Below, piece by piece: positions 16,224-24,940 of a stretch of DNA of 42,871 bases. The stretch is taken from the NCBI GenBank assembly GCA_016845585.1, contig JAERSO010000149.1:1-42871 (forward strand). The letters are read 5' to 3'. A program made the position numbers and the translations under genes. Source of the stretch: Acidimicrobiaceae bacterium (GTDB lineage Bacteria > Actinomycetota > Acidimicrobiia > Acidimicrobiales > Aldehydirespiratoraceae). Position 1 is the first letter of the stretch; each line of letters begins with the position of its first letter. The notes beneath the pieces are model-generated. The model made no database searches, was not told the DNA's origin, and saw nothing but the letters and a program-made list of their open reading frames with translations.

Positions 16224-16643
16224 ATGACCAGCGCAGACGTGAGCGGCACCACCGTGCTCCGGCCAGCGGGGATGGCCATCTTGGTCGCGCTCGTCCTGGC
16301 CGCCATCACGTTCTTCATCGCCGATGCCATCAGCGGCCCGCTCACACTGGAGCCGAGCGGCGATGCTGCTGCCGAGGAGGTCACGATCGGTGCCACCGTC
16401 GTGGCAGCGATCGTCGGCTCGCTGCTCGGCGTGGGCCTTGCCCTCCTGAGCCGCCTGGCCACGCGTCCACAGACCGTCTTCCTCACGATCTGTGTGGTCG
16501 GCCTCGTGGGCTCGGGGATCATGCTGTTCGGCCAGGCCGAACAAGCGTCGACCGCGGTGTGGCTGAACCTCATGCATCTCGCCGTCGCCGTCCCCGTCGT
16601 GGGATCACTCTGGCGATGGCTCCCCGCCACCAAGGCGAACTGA
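16224..16643 (+). CDS. DUF6069-like four-helix membrane protein
   Basis: This 139-aa protein has four hydrophobic segments: AGMAILVALVLAAITFFIADA, TIGATVVAAIVGSLLGVGLAL, VFLTICVVGLVGSGIMLFG and WLNLMHLAVAVPVVGSLWRWL. The pattern and size match DUF6069 membrane proteins of actinobacteria, whose role is unknown. The closing MHLAVAVPVVGSL is typical. It is convergent with the PEP-mutase-family gene, leaving only seven bases between the stops. The roughly 200 bases upstream (16024-16223) hold nothing recognisable apart from its presumed promoter. Confidence 0.75.
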   Translation: MTSADVSGTTVLRPAGMAILVALVLAAITFFIADAISGPLTLEPSGDAAAEEVTIGATVVAAIVGSLLGVGLALLSRLATRPQTVFLTICVVGLVGSGIMLFGQAEQASTAVWLNLMHLAVAVPVVGSLWRWLPATKAN

Positions 16644-16650
16644 CGGCGGG

Positions 16651-17469
16651 TCAGCTCGGCCCGAACGACCCCGTCTCCATCACCTGGCGCATGACGTCGG
16701 CCGCGTGTCGGACCTGAGCTGAGTAGAGCGACCCACCGATACTGATCCGCCGCACACCGAGCTCCGCCGCCTGGGCGACGGTGAACAGCGGTTGACCCTC
16801 CGGCCACCAGCGAGGACGGCTGAGCGGAATCAACAGGTTGAGCGCGGCGTCGAGGTTCGTCACCCATGAACGCACGAGATCGGGATCACCGGTGCCCGGG
16901 GCATAGAGGCAGTGAGCGCCAACGCCATCGAACGCTTCCAGGCGAGCGGTGGCCTCCGCGATCTGGTCACCGGACTCGTTGAGGAACACGTCGGTGCGGC
17001 CGGTGATGATGAACGGCCGGTCCAGCGCATTCGCCGCCTCGACGGCCGCCTCGATCCGGGCGACGGCCAGTCCGCGTTCATAGGTGCCGATCTCGGGATC
17101 GCCGGACCAGTCCTCGATCCCCATGCCGGCGGCACCCGTCGCCACGAAGCGCTGCACCGCCGCGGCCATCGCCTCGGGTTCATGGCCGTAGCCGTTCTCG
17201 GCGTCGACGTTGCACGGCAGGTTCGCTGCTTCGACCAGGATCCGGGTGTGCTCGGCGTGCTCCTCCATCGAGACGTCGCCCGCACCGTCCTCGCGGCCGA
17301 TCGTCTGGGCGTGGGCGCTGCTGGTGGTGGCGATCGCGTCGACGCCCACCGCCGCGATCGCGGCAGCCGTGCCGGCATCGGCGACGTTGGGCATGACGAA
17401 TGTTCCCGACGCATGGAGCTCGGCGAACCGGGCGCCGAGCGACGCTGCATCAACAGTGGGGGTGCTCAT
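16651..17469 (-). CDS. Isocitrate lyase/PEP phosphomutase family enzyme
   Basis: The 272-aa protein (start ATG at 17469, preceded by GGGAGG) has the family's barrel motifs. These are FVMPNVADAGTAAAIAAVGVDAIATTSS, the metal-binding region NVDAENGYG (usually D-x-D-x-G-Y-G), GMGIEDWSGD, and FIITGRTDVFLN. The family includes PEP mutase, 2-methylisocitrate lyase and oxaloacetate-type lyases, which make or break C-C or C-P bonds next to a carboxylate. Actinobacterial members annotated as isocitrate lyase/phosphoenolpyruvate mutase family proteins have no proven substrate. The K-K-C-G catalytic loop of true isocitrate lyases is not seen. An upstream extension of the frame is arginine-rich and unlikely to be translated. 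Confidence 0.87.
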   Translation of the reverse strand: MSTPTVDAASLGARFAELHASGTFVMPNVADAGTAAAIAAVGVDAIATTSSAHAQTIGREDGAGDVSMEEHAEHTRILVEAANLPCNVDAENGYGHEPEAMAAAVQRFVATGAAGMGIEDWSGDPEIGTYERGLAVARIEAAVEAANALDRPFIITGRTDVFLNESGDQIAEATARLEAFDGVGAHCLYAPGTGDPDLVRSWVTNLDAALNLLIPLSRPRWWPEGQPLFTVAQAAELGVRRISIGGSLYSAQVRHAADVMRQVMETGSFGPS

Positions 17470-17516
17470 GGCCCCTCCCGAGGACAGCGCGACGGGCGCG
17501 ATCCGGGAGATCGGTG

Positions 17517-18758
17517 TCAGACCTGCCACGCGCGTGCCAGCGCCCGAGGGAGCACCGCGCGCCCGAACTCGGTCACGCCGTCGCCGTCGGCGATACCGAG
17601 AGGCTCCCAGGTGTCGGTCAGCACACCGAATGCCCACGCAACGCGCGCCCGGTCCTTCTTCGGGATCGTCGAGGTGACCTCCGGGTTGCGGTTGATGTGA
17701 TCAACCAGGGCATCGGGATCGACACTCGTTCCGGTACCTCCCCGAACCAGCTGGATCACCGCGCCCAGCCAGTCCGCCCATTCGAGGTCGAGCGCCGCCG
17801 ACCTGGCATCCTCGGCCAAGGGTTCGAGCGACGCCGGAGCGACCGTGGCAGCGAGAGCGGCAAGGACGACGTCTGCGTCCGACTCGTCGAGATCCACCGG
17901 TCCTACCGACGCCGCGAGCCACTGGGCGATGGGGTCGTCGATGTCGGCAGCATGGCGCAGTGCCACGGCCGCTGCGGCCATGGACCCGTTGTCGGGTTCC
18001 ACGACGTCGCCCACGGCCCGCCAGAGCACCTCCGTGGCGTAGGCGTCGCCCTCGGGATCCCGCTGAGGCAGCTCAGGGATCACCGAATCAACCGCGACGG
18101 GAGCCGATGGAACGTCATCGATCATCGATCCCAGCCGGGCAACGAGGACGCGACCGTTGGCGACCGCCGACCAACGCGGCTCCGCAGTCACGGCCAGCGC
18201 CTGCGCGATTCGCGTCGCCGCGGCCGGCGGCGCGACCTCGGTCACCACGATCCCGGCGTCCTCCTCGCTCGCGGCGTCGAGGAGCTCGGTCGAGCCGAGA
18301 TGTACCTCCCCGACCGTCTCCGCCCCGCCACCCACCGCGGGCGGCACCAGGTCGACGACGATCACATGCTCGACATCGGTCGAGTCGACGAAACGGAGGG
18401 CGACGGACTCCCATCGCCGCTCACTCACGATCAGTGCCCCGACACAGCGGCTCGTCCCCAATGACGACGCCCAGGCCGGCGCGAATTCGAGCACCTCACC
18501 GGAGAGGTCGACCTCATCGGTGACCGAAGAGAGTGCCCACAGCGCGGCCGCAGCCGCGGGCCCATCGGACGCGGCCAGCGCATCGACGAGTCTGGTGATC
18601 CCGTCATCGCCGGTCTCGAGCGCCAATGATGCGAGGTCGCTCCCCCACGCTTCGGCTCGAGGCCCGTCGAGCTCGGTCAGCTGCTCGGCCTGGGCCAGCG
18701 CGTCGGCAGCGATGGTCGAGAGGAGATCGGCGCTCGGGTCATCGGGCAGGTCGTTCAC
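17517..18758 (-). CDS. Acidic hypothetical protein, divergent from mutM
   Basis: This 413-aa protein is strongly acidic and alanine-rich, has no signal peptide or membrane helix, and belongs to no family I recognise. The N-terminal part (residues 1-90) reads as helical repeats (ADALAQAEQLTELDGPRAEAWGSDLASLAL). The middle contains HVIVVDLVPPAVGGGAETVGEVHLG. The C-terminal part carries WADWLGAVIQLVRGGTGTSVDPDALVDHINRNPEVTSTIPKKDR. It begins 25 bases from the divergent mutM start and so shares its promoter region. The codon pattern is that of a real gene. Its role is unknown. Confidence 0.72.
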   Translation of the reverse strand: MNDLPDDPSADLLSTIAADALAQAEQLTELDGPRAEAWGSDLASLALETGDDGITRLVDALAASDGPAAAAALWALSSVTDEVDLSGEVLEFAPAWASSLGTSRCVGALIVSERRWESVALRFVDSTDVEHVIVVDLVPPAVGGGAETVGEVHLGSTELLDAASEEDAGIVVTEVAPPAAATRIAQALAVTAEPRWSAVANGRVLVARLGSMIDDVPSAPVAVDSVIPELPQRDPEGDAYATEVLWRAVGDVVEPDNGSMAAAAVALRHAADIDDPIAQWLAASVGPVDLDESDADVVLAALAATVAPASLEPLAEDARSAALDLEWADWLGAVIQLVRGGTGTSVDPDALVDHINRNPEVTSTIPKKDRARVAWAFGVLTDTWEPLGIADGDGVTEFGRAVLPRALARAWQV

Positions 18759-18783
18759 GGGATCGTGAGCCTACAGTTCGGGG

Positions 18784-19599
18784 GTGCCAGAGCTTCCCGA
18801 GGTCGAGACGATCCGCCATCAGCTCGAACCGAGACTGGTCGGACGCGAGATCATCGACGCCGGGGCCCACTGGTCGGCGAAGTTCGCCCCTGCCGTCGAA
18901 GCCGTCGGCGGCGAGATCGGTGCCGTGCGTCGTCGGGGCAAGTATCTCCTCGTCGACCACCGTCGCCCGGATGACTCCCCGGCCGAGTTGATCATCCACC
19001 TCGGCATGACCGGTCGACTCGCGGTCGTCGGCGAGTTCGATCGCGATGACGCACACCTCCGGGCGTGGTGGTCTCTCGAGAACGGCCAGACGCTCACGTT
19101 CCACGACACCCGACGCTTCGGCCGGATCCATTGTGTCGATGCCGGCGATCACGCCGCGCTACCCACGCTGCACACTCTCGGGCCCGAACCCTGGGACGAC
19201 GCGTTCAACGGCCGGGAGCTCGCCGCGTTCGTGAAACGCAGTGACCGGCACCTCAAGACGATCCTGCTCGCTCAGCGCGCCGTCGCCGGCGTGGGCAACA
19301 TCTACGCCGACGAGGCGCTGTGGATGGCGGAGATCAACCCGGCCACTCGCCGGCTGTCCCGGGAGCGAGCGGATCGACTCGTCGAGACGGTACGACAGGC
19401 ACTGCAGTCCGGACTCGATCACGGCGGCACGACCCTGCGCGACTATGTCGACTCTGACGGGGCCACAGGCGAGAACCAGCACGAGCTCCTTTGCTACGGC
19501 CGTGCCGGCGAGCCATGCCCGCGCTGCGCCACGATCTTTCGGCGGCGAGTGCTCGACGCCCGCACCACCACCTGGTGCCCCACCTGCCAGGCCCGCTGA
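18784..19599 (+). CDS. mutM: Formamidopyrimidine-DNA glycosylase
   Basis: This 271-aa base-excision repair enzyme removes 8-oxoguanine and formamidopyrimidines from DNA. The start is GTG. Removal of the initiator exposes the catalytic proline of PELPEVE, and Glu3 follows. RRRGKYLLVDH holds the conserved lysine, and VGNIYADEALW is the helix-two-turn-helix region. The C-terminal zinc finger is complete (CYGRAGEPC-PRC and WCPTC). Length is normal. Its stop codon TGA is also the first three bases of palindromic repeat copy 5. Confidence 0.97.
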   Translation: MPELPEVETIRHQLEPRLVGREIIDAGAHWSAKFAPAVEAVGGEIGAVRRRGKYLLVDHRRPDDSPAELIIHLGMTGRLAVVGEFDRDDAHLRAWWSLENGQTLTFHDTRRFGRIHCVDAGDHAALPTLHTLGPEPWDDAFNGRELAAFVKRSDRHLKTILLAQRAVAGVGNIYADEALWMAEINPATRRLSRERADRLVETVRQALQSGLDHGGTTLRDYVDSDGATGENQHELLCYGRAGEPCPRCATIFRRRVLDARTTTWCPTCQAR

Positions 19600-19637
19600 G
19601 AAAGCACACTGGGGTCAGACCCCATCGTGCTTTCTCA
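19597..19637. repeat. Palindromic intergenic repeat, copy 5; both ends are stop codons
   Basis: TGAGAAAGCAC-ac-TGGGG and CCCCA-tc-GTGCTTTCTCA flank TCAGA. The left TGA (19597-19599) is the mutM stop. The right TCA (19635-19637) is the stop of the convergent MauE-like gene on the other strand. The element therefore fills the whole gap between two converging genes and supplies both stop codons. It is nearly identical to copy 1. Confidence 0.9.
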
Positions 19638-20162
19638 GCCGAGCTCGCGACGACGGGCGGCCATGGCCTCCGGCAACGCGGTGAACAACACCAGGAACAC
19701 CCCTGCGAGAACGCCGACCAGCACGACGAAACCGACACCGCCCGCCGCCTGGTCCTCCATGACCTCGAGCGGGGTCGCGCCTCCGGCACTGATGAACGAC
19801 AGGACGGCGAGACCGAGATTCCCCACGACATGGATCCGGGTCGGCGGCGCGGACCGACCGAAGCACCCACACGACGCCGCGCCGACCATCAGGGCTCGCA
19901 CGACCGCCAGTGCACAAGCCACGTAGAACACACCCACGAGCGCTGCGGTGACAGGCCCACCGATCGCGAGGGCAAGCGTGCCCAACACGACCTCCACGAG
20001 TCCGAGCGCGACCGCCTGCGCCTCTCTGCTCGGCAAGCCGAGTCGGGGAACGCGAAGCGAATGCAGCAAATCCGCGGTTGTCCGCGGCCTCGCGATTTTG
20101 GTTGCCCCGGCGAGGAGCAGGAGCACGGCCGCCGCTGCATGGAAAACAGTGACGACGTCCAT
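19635..20162 (-). CDS. MauE/DoxX-like four-helix membrane protein
   Basis: This 175-aa protein has four membrane helices and the ASCGCFG loop characteristic of MauE-type proteins, which are related to DoxX and to DsbD/VKOR-like thiol membrane proteins. The MauE family supports disulfide formation in methylamine dehydrogenase maturation. In actinobacteria such proteins are widespread and probably serve general thiol redox or quinone-linked functions. The start at 20162 (MDVVTVFHAAAAVLLLLAGATKI) has an AAGG eight bases upstream; a GTG six codons upstream is less likely. The cysteine pair could interact with the extracytoplasmic thioredoxin-like proteins found in this window, which is inference. 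Confidence 0.8.
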   Translation of the reverse strand: MDVVTVFHAAAAVLLLLAGATKIARPRTTADLLHSLRVPRLGLPSREAQAVALGLVEVVLGTLALAIGGPVTAALVGVFYVACALAVVRALMVGAASCGCFGRSAPPTRIHVVGNLGLAVLSFISAGGATPLEVMEDQAAGGVGFVVLVGVLAGVFLVLFTALPEAMAARRRELG

Positions 20163-20200
20163 GCCGGTCACCTTAGGCACGACCCCGATACGGTTGCTTG

Positions 20201-21538
20201 ATGGTCCAGGACCGCCCCGATTTCTACGATCTCATTGCCAGCAACCGCCGACGCACCTGGTTGCTGATGTTCGCGTTCTTCATCCTGATGGCCATCGTCG
20301 GCGTCGTCGTGTCGGCCGCCATGGGTGGTGGGATCATCGGGGTCATCATCGCTGTCGGCCTGTCCTTCGGCATCACGTTCACGTCCTACTGGTCGTCTGC
20401 CTCTCTCGCGCTGAGCTCGACCCGGGCAACACCGGCTGACCAGACCGAGTATTCACGACTCCACAATCTCGTCGAGTCGGTTTCGCTCGCGGCGGGCATC
20501 CCGAAACCGAAGGTGTACGTCGTCCACGACCCGGCGCCCAACGCGTTCGCCACGGGCCGTAACGTCGAGAATGCGGCCGTCGCCGTCACCACCGGCCTGC
20601 TCGACAAGATGAACCGGGCCGAACTCGAAGGTGTGGTGGCCCACGAGCTCGCTCACATCCGCAACGGCGACATCCTCGTGATGACCGTGGCGGTTGCCAC
20701 CGCAGGCTCGATCGCACTCATCTCCGACATCTTCTGGCGCATGCTCTACTGGGGTGCGCTCACCGGAGGCGGCGCGTCCCACCGACGCCGCAACGACAAC
20801 AACAGCGGTGGCGGCAATCCGATCATGATCATCGGACTCGTCCTGGTGCTCGTCCTCGCCCCCATCGCCGCCGCCCTGCTCAAGGCCGCCGTCTCGCGCA
20901 GCCGTGAGTCCCTGGCCGATGCCACGGCGGTGAAGTTCACCCGGTACCCATCGGGTCTGCGGCAGGCGCTCGAAAAGCTCGACGCCGACATCACCGTCGT
21001 GAAACGCACCTCCCACGCCACATCTCACCTCTGGATCGAGTCCCCCGACGACCACGAGACGAATGACCGCGGCCGCAAGTTCAACGACATGTTCTCCACG
21101 CACCCGCCACTCGCCGAGCGCATCAACCTGCTTCGGGAGATGGAGGGCATGCCGCCGTACGAGGGCCCCGACCTCCGAGTCTCCGAGGCCCTGCGCACGA
21201 TGCAGGACGATCGCGCCGACCCCGAACATGCGTCGGCCGCCGCTGCCCCCGGAGCCATGTCCCTGGCGGGCGACAATGCGGCGGCGTCGGTCGACCTCGC
21301 CGCGGTCTTCGCCGGTGCCGGTGAGGTGGCCGACTCCGACGACGATCCCGATCATGCCGCTGCGGGCTGGTACGCCGATCCATCGGGAGCACCGGCGACT
21401 CTGCGGTACTGGAACGGGCGGACGTGGACCGATCACACGCATCAGATCCCCGGCAGCAACCCGCTCACCGACCCCGCAGCGCGTCCCACGCGAGGCGGTC
21501 GATCGCGACGAGGACGCAGCACAGGCACACAACGGTGA
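20201..21538 (+). CDS. HtpX-like M48 metalloprotease with DUF2510 tail
   Basis: This 445-aa membrane protease has two N-terminal helices (WLLMFAFFILMAIVGVVVSAA and IIGVIIAVGLSFGITFTSYW). The peptidase motif HELAH is at His148-Glu149-His152 in VVAHELAHIRNGD, and the third zinc ligand is the glutamate of SRESLADATAV. Another pair of helices separates them. THPPLAERINLL is conserved in the family. The C-terminal AGWYADPSGAPATLRYWNGRTWTDHT is a DUF2510 module, common in actinobacterial membrane proteins. M48/HtpX proteases degrade misfolded membrane proteins under stress. A TTG one codon upstream is an alternative start. Its stop overlaps the methyltransferase start. Confidence 0.92.
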   Translation: MVQDRPDFYDLIASNRRRTWLLMFAFFILMAIVGVVVSAAMGGGIIGVIIAVGLSFGITFTSYWSSASLALSSTRATPADQTEYSRLHNLVESVSLAAGIPKPKVYVVHDPAPNAFATGRNVENAAVAVTTGLLDKMNRAELEGVVAHELAHIRNGDILVMTVAVATAGSIALISDIFWRMLYWGALTGGGASHRRRNDNNSGGGNPIMIIGLVLVLVLAPIAAALLKAAVSRSRESLADATAVKFTRYPSGLRQALEKLDADITVVKRTSHATSHLWIESPDDHETNDRGRKFNDMFSTHPPLAERINLLREMEGMPPYEGPDLRVSEALRTMQDDRADPEHASAAAAPGAMSLAGDNAAASVDLAAVFAGAGEVADSDDDPDHAAAGWYADPSGAPATLRYWNGRTWTDHTHQIPGSNPLTDPAARPTRGGRSRRGRSTGTQR

Positions 21539-22161
21539 GCGACGGCGACGATCCCGTCGGCGTTGGTCCCCACCCCGAACCCTGGCCGGACGATCCCCGC
21601 TTCGATGCCGAACTCCTGCGCAACGGCGATCGACGCAACGTGCTCGACGAGTATCGCTACTGGACGGTCGACGCGATCGTCGCTCACCTCGACACGCGCC
21701 GACACGGATTCCACGTCGCCATCGAGAACTGGGAGCACGATCGAAACATCGGCACCGTCGTACGCACGGCCAATGCATTCATGGCCGCCGAGGTCCACAT
21801 CATCGGCAAGCGCAAGTGGAATCGGCGGGGCGCGATGATGACCGACGTCTACCAGCATGTCCGCCACCACCTCGATGTCGAGGCCTTCACCGTCTGGGCG
21901 GCCGAGGCCGGCTTGCCGATCATCGGGATCGACAACCTCCCGGGCTCGGTTCCGATCGAGACGACCCCCCTACCCGAGCGGTGCGTGCTCTTGTTCGGCC
22001 AGGAGGGTCCGGGCCTCAGCCGACCAGCGCGCGACGCCGCCGAGACGGTCTGCTCCATCGCTCAGTTCGGCTCCACACGGTCCATCAATGCCGGCGTCGC
22101 CGCCGGCATCGCCATGCACCGCTGGATCCAGACTCACACGTCAGTCGATGAACAGGCTTGA
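21535..22161 (+). CDS. SpoU/TrmH-type RNA 2'-O-methyltransferase
   Basis: This 208-aa protein starts at a GTG overlapping the protease stop (GTGA). Motifs of the SpoU knot fold are NWEHDRNIGTVVRTANAFMAAEVHIIG (motif 1, with the conserved N and R), CVLLFGQEGPGLS (motif 2) and SINAGVAAGIAMHRW (motif 3). These enzymes methylate ribose 2'-OH in tRNA or rRNA with S-adenosylmethionine. The particular RNA target cannot be read from the sequence. A longer upstream reading frame exists but overlaps the protease gene and is not expected to be used. Confidence 0.9.
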   Translation: MSDGDDPVGVGPHPEPWPDDPRFDAELLRNGDRRNVLDEYRYWTVDAIVAHLDTRRHGFHVAIENWEHDRNIGTVVRTANAFMAAEVHIIGKRKWNRRGAMMTDVYQHVRHHLDVEAFTVWAAEAGLPIIGIDNLPGSVPIETTPLPERCVLLFGQEGPGLSRPARDAAETVCSIAQFGSTRSINAGVAAGIAMHRWIQTHTSVDEQA

Positions 22162-22164
22162 GCG

Positions 22165-22494
22165 TCAGTCGACCATCGCGATGAGTTCTTCATCGCTGGG
22201 AATCTCGACACCGGGCAGGTAGTAGGTGTAGAGACCGCCGACGACATCGGCGAGGTCGGCCGGCTCGATTGCCGAGAGGTGCACGGTGACCATCGAGCCG
22301 TAGATGTGCACGGCGGCCACACCACCCTGATCGAGGATGCGGCCCGCGAGCTTCGCGGCCGGATCGTCGGCCGTGATCTCCTGACCGGCTTCGAACCGGG
22401 CATGGCCCATGCCGGTGAGGCTGCGGTTCAACTCGAAGCGAATGACGCCGGGTCGAGATGAGGTTGAACGGATGAGGGTGACGGGCTGTCCCAT
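22165..22494 (-). CDS. Small Nfu N-terminal-domain-like protein
   Basis: This 109-aa soluble protein starts at MGQPVTLIRSTSSRPGVIRFELNRSLTG. The order of elements (VIRFELNRSLTGMGHARF, DDPAAKLAGRILDQGGVAAVHIYGSMVTVHLS) resembles the Nfu_N domain found at the N-terminus of Fe-S scaffold proteins. The C-terminal CxxC-bearing NifU domain is missing, so a scaffold role is not supported. It is the last gene of the minus-strand run from gpsA and converges on the methyltransferase, with only three bases between the stops. The family match is tentative. Confidence 0.65.
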   Translation of the reverse strand: MGQPVTLIRSTSSRPGVIRFELNRSLTGMGHARFEAGQEITADDPAAKLAGRILDQGGVAAVHIYGSMVTVHLSAIEPADLADVVGGLYTYYLPGVEIPSDEELIAMVD

Positions 22495-22507
22495 AGCGCT
22501 ACGCAGG

Positions 22508-22870
22508 TTAGCGAGGCCGAGCGGTCCAGACCCACATGGCCAGCCCAATCGAGATCGCCATCAGGACGGTGTGGATCGCGGTGAACGATGCACCGTGATC
22601 GTCGATGATGATCCCGCCGCCGCGAACGATCCAGAATCCGACCGTCCACCAGACCAGCACGTTCAGCGCGGGGACCTTCCATGCGCGCTGTCGACCCTCC
22701 CCGACGAACGCAACGAGCGCAAGGAGAACGAACAAGACGACGACACCGATACGCCAGGTGACATCCCAGGTGTCGTGGTCCTCGTCGCCGAGGACGTTGC
22801 GCAGGCGGGAGGTCCACAAGAACAACGACCAGCCGACGAGAACCCAGAGCGGACGAGGCCATCGGGTCAT
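22508..22870 (-). CDS. Small three-helix membrane protein
   Basis: This 120-aa protein starts with an ATG that overlaps the rnhB stop (ATGA), implying coupled translation. Three hydrophobic segments are visible: PLWVLVGWSLFLWTS, WRIGVVVLFVLLALVAFVG and a C-terminal pair including FTAIHTVLMAISIGLAMWVW. The loop RNVLGDEDHDTWDVTWR is acidic. I recognise no family. The coupling to rnhB looks like compact gene packing more than a functional link. Confidence 0.68.
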   Translation of the reverse strand: MTRWPRPLWVLVGWSLFLWTSRLRNVLGDEDHDTWDVTWRIGVVVLFVLLALVAFVGEGRQRAWKVPALNVLVWWTVGFWIVRGGGIIIDDHGASFTAIHTVLMAISIGLAMWVWTARPR

Positions 22871-23571
22871 GAGAACAACTCCAACTGTGGTTCGTGGTCG
22901 GCGTCGACCACACGGGGGACGCCGGACCAACGCAGATCGTCCATGAAAGCCCACCGTCGGCGATGGATTGCGCACGGGCCCATCGCGGCGAGCGCCGCCT
23001 TGTGGCGCGGGCACGGGTAGCCCTTGTTGCCCGCGAACGCGAAGCCGGGGTAGTCGAGATCAGCTGCCCGCATCAGGCGATCCCGCGTGACCTTCGCGAC
23101 GATCGAAGCGGCGGCGATCGACAAGCTGATGGCGTCGCCCTTGATGATCGTCGTGATCGGATGGGTCTCGACGAAGTCCCAGTTGCCGTCCACCAACACG
23201 TGATCGACGTCGACACCCAAGCCGGCGAGCGCTCGTTGGGCGGCGAGTTTCTGGGCGGCGGACATGCCGAGTTCATCGCATTCGTGTTGCGTGGCGTGGG
23301 CCACCGCCACATGATCCGCCCAGTCGACGACCCGGTCGAACATGACCTCGCGCTCGGACTCGGTGAGCATCTTCGAGTCGCGGACCTTGTAGAGCCGCTT
23401 CTCGCGGGGGACGACCACGGCCGCCAGCGTCAACGGCCCGGCCCACGAGCCGCGGCCGACCTCGTCGATTCCGGCCACGATCGGTGCGCCGGACTCCCAC
23501 AGCTCGCGCTCCAGCCGCAGACCGGGAGGTTTGCGCTTGATCGCCGAACGCAGTGTCGGGGCGTTTGCCAT
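22867..23571 (-). CDS. rnhB: Ribonuclease HII
   Basis: This 234-aa endonuclease cuts the RNA strand of RNA-DNA hybrids and single ribonucleotides in DNA. IVAGIDEVGRGSWAGPLTLAAVVV carries the catalytic Asp-Glu of the DEVGRG motif. VRDSKMLTESERE and VLVDGNWDF add further conserved residues, and SIAAASIVAKVTRDRLM is the typical helix. KGYPCPRHKAAL and the C-terminal PQLELFS tail are family-typical. The start at 23571 (MANAPTLRSAIKRKPPG) was chosen because the long upstream extension is of low quality and overlaps the neighbouring gene. Confidence 0.95.
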   Translation of the reverse strand: MANAPTLRSAIKRKPPGLRLERELWESGAPIVAGIDEVGRGSWAGPLTLAAVVVPREKRLYKVRDSKMLTESEREVMFDRVVDWADHVAVAHATQHECDELGMSAAQKLAAQRALAGLGVDVDHVLVDGNWDFVETHPITTIIKGDAISLSIAAASIVAKVTRDRLMRAADLDYPGFAFAGNKGYPCPRHKAALAAMGPCAIHRRRWAFMDDLRWSGVPRVVDADHEPQLELFS

Positions 23572-23587
23572 CAGCCGAAGGTACCGC

Positions 23588-24937
23588 TCAGCTCGCGCTC
23601 GGCGCGATTGGGGCTGCGAGAAGCGCCTCGCCGTTGCGGTCACCCGTGACCCACGCAGGGTCGAGGCCGGGGCAACGGATCTCAACATCCTCGACACCAC
23701 CGACCCGCTCCCACAGGAGCGCGGGACGATCGCCGTGCCAGCGAACGCTGAACGAGACGGTTCCGGCGGCCGTGGCCAACCCGCGTACGTCGACCGGCTG
23801 ACCGAACCACTCCTCGGGCACAGCAGGGAGCAGATCCAGCCGGTGCTGGCGCATGTGATCCGCCACGAGTGGAGCGAGAACGGTGGCGGCGCCGCGGGCG
23901 ACGCGGCTGTGAGGCCCGCGGTACACGAGTCCACTCTCGGTGATCCTGGCTGCGAGTCGCCGGGCGTCCTTGGCGGCGCGGGCATCAGTCGACTCGAGAG
24001 CGGCAGCCGCGAACATCAGCGTCTCAGCATCGAGTTCGCGACCCGCAGTCTCCGCGAGCACGTCGGCCAACTGATCGAGTCCTGAGCGCTCGCCGACGAT
24101 CAGGTCGCGGCCGGCGAGGGCCCGAAGCCCTGCGACCGCTGCCTCGGCAGTGAGCTCGCCGTCTTCGGCTGTGGCGACGAGTGTCGCCCGACCACGATCG
24201 GCTTCCTCGCTCATGCCGGCCAGGTCGAGCCACCATGCCGACTCGGCGGCCGTCAAGGGATCATCACTGCCGGCTTCCACGATCAGGTCGCAGATGACGC
24301 GGCGCCAGGCCTCGGTGAGGTCCGAATCCGGAAGATCGATGTGGAGTGCCCGACCGGCCACGGCGCGCCAGCCCGCCGCGATCTCGCCGGGAACCTGATC
24401 ACGGTCCGGCATGGGGCCCTCCACCGCCACGGTCACCTGGATGGTCTGACGGTGTGGCACTGGAACAAGGAGGGCCGCCGCGTTCGCACCCGCCACGGGA
24501 CCCGGTCCCGGTTCTGCGGCGATCGCCGACCAGATGTCGTCTTCCACGGCGACTGCACCGGCCGGGCGACTCGGACGCATCCACGCCTCACCGTCGGCGA
24601 GAACGAGATCAGGGTCGGCCTGGAGTGCGACATCGGCCCGATGGCCCGCCAGGGCGACCAGAACAGCCGAACCGGAGGCGTTCTCGAACTCGACGACGAG
24701 GGCACGACCCACGCCGTCGTTGACGACGCCGACCCGTTGGATGACGTCGCCGCCCGGCACGCGCAGCCACTGTTCGTAGACCGGGGTGTCGTCGACGCGA
24801 CTACGGCGGAGGCGCTCGTCATGGGCGAGACGCCAGCGGTCCTCGGCCAGCGCTCCCCACTCGAGCGTGAACGATTCGGTGATGATGCGGCCCGCGTCGT
24901 CGAGTCGAGCCACCGGTCCTTCGAGATCGCCGATCAT
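23588..24937 (-). CDS. Hypothetical protein with glycosidase-like C-terminus
   Basis: This 449-aa protein lies in the gpsA operon, three bases after gpsA and 16 before rnhB. I recognise no catalytic family. The N-terminal half is beta-rich (YEQWLRVPGGDVIQRVGVVND, GRALVVEFENASGSAVLVALAG). The C-terminal LDLLPAVPEEWFGQPVDVRGLATAAGTVSFSVRWHGDRPALLWE strongly resembles the end of six-hairpin glycoside-hydrolase-like proteins such as the GH15/GH78 types, but a catalytic acid pair is not obvious. No signal peptide is present, so the protein is cytoplasmic. It could be a degenerate glycosidase-fold protein with a binding role. Confidence 0.72.
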   Translation of the reverse strand: MIGDLEGPVARLDDAGRIITESFTLEWGALAEDRWRLAHDERLRRSRVDDTPVYEQWLRVPGGDVIQRVGVVNDGVGRALVVEFENASGSAVLVALAGHRADVALQADPDLVLADGEAWMRPSRPAGAVAVEDDIWSAIAAEPGPGPVAGANAAALLVPVPHRQTIQVTVAVEGPMPDRDQVPGEIAAGWRAVAGRALHIDLPDSDLTEAWRRVICDLIVEAGSDDPLTAAESAWWLDLAGMSEEADRGRATLVATAEDGELTAEAAVAGLRALAGRDLIVGERSGLDQLADVLAETAGRELDAETLMFAAAALESTDARAAKDARRLAARITESGLVYRGPHSRVARGAATVLAPLVADHMRQHRLDLLPAVPEEWFGQPVDVRGLATAAGTVSFSVRWHGDRPALLWERVGGVEDVEIRCPGLDPAWVTGDRNGEALLAAPIAPSAS

Positions 24938-24940
24938 CGG

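Noticed and set aside
21424..21534. Longer N-terminus of the SpoU methyltransferase
   Set aside because: It would overlap the protease gene by more than 100 bases and reads as low-complexity Arg/Ser/His sequence; the GTG at 21535 with GTGA overlap is better.
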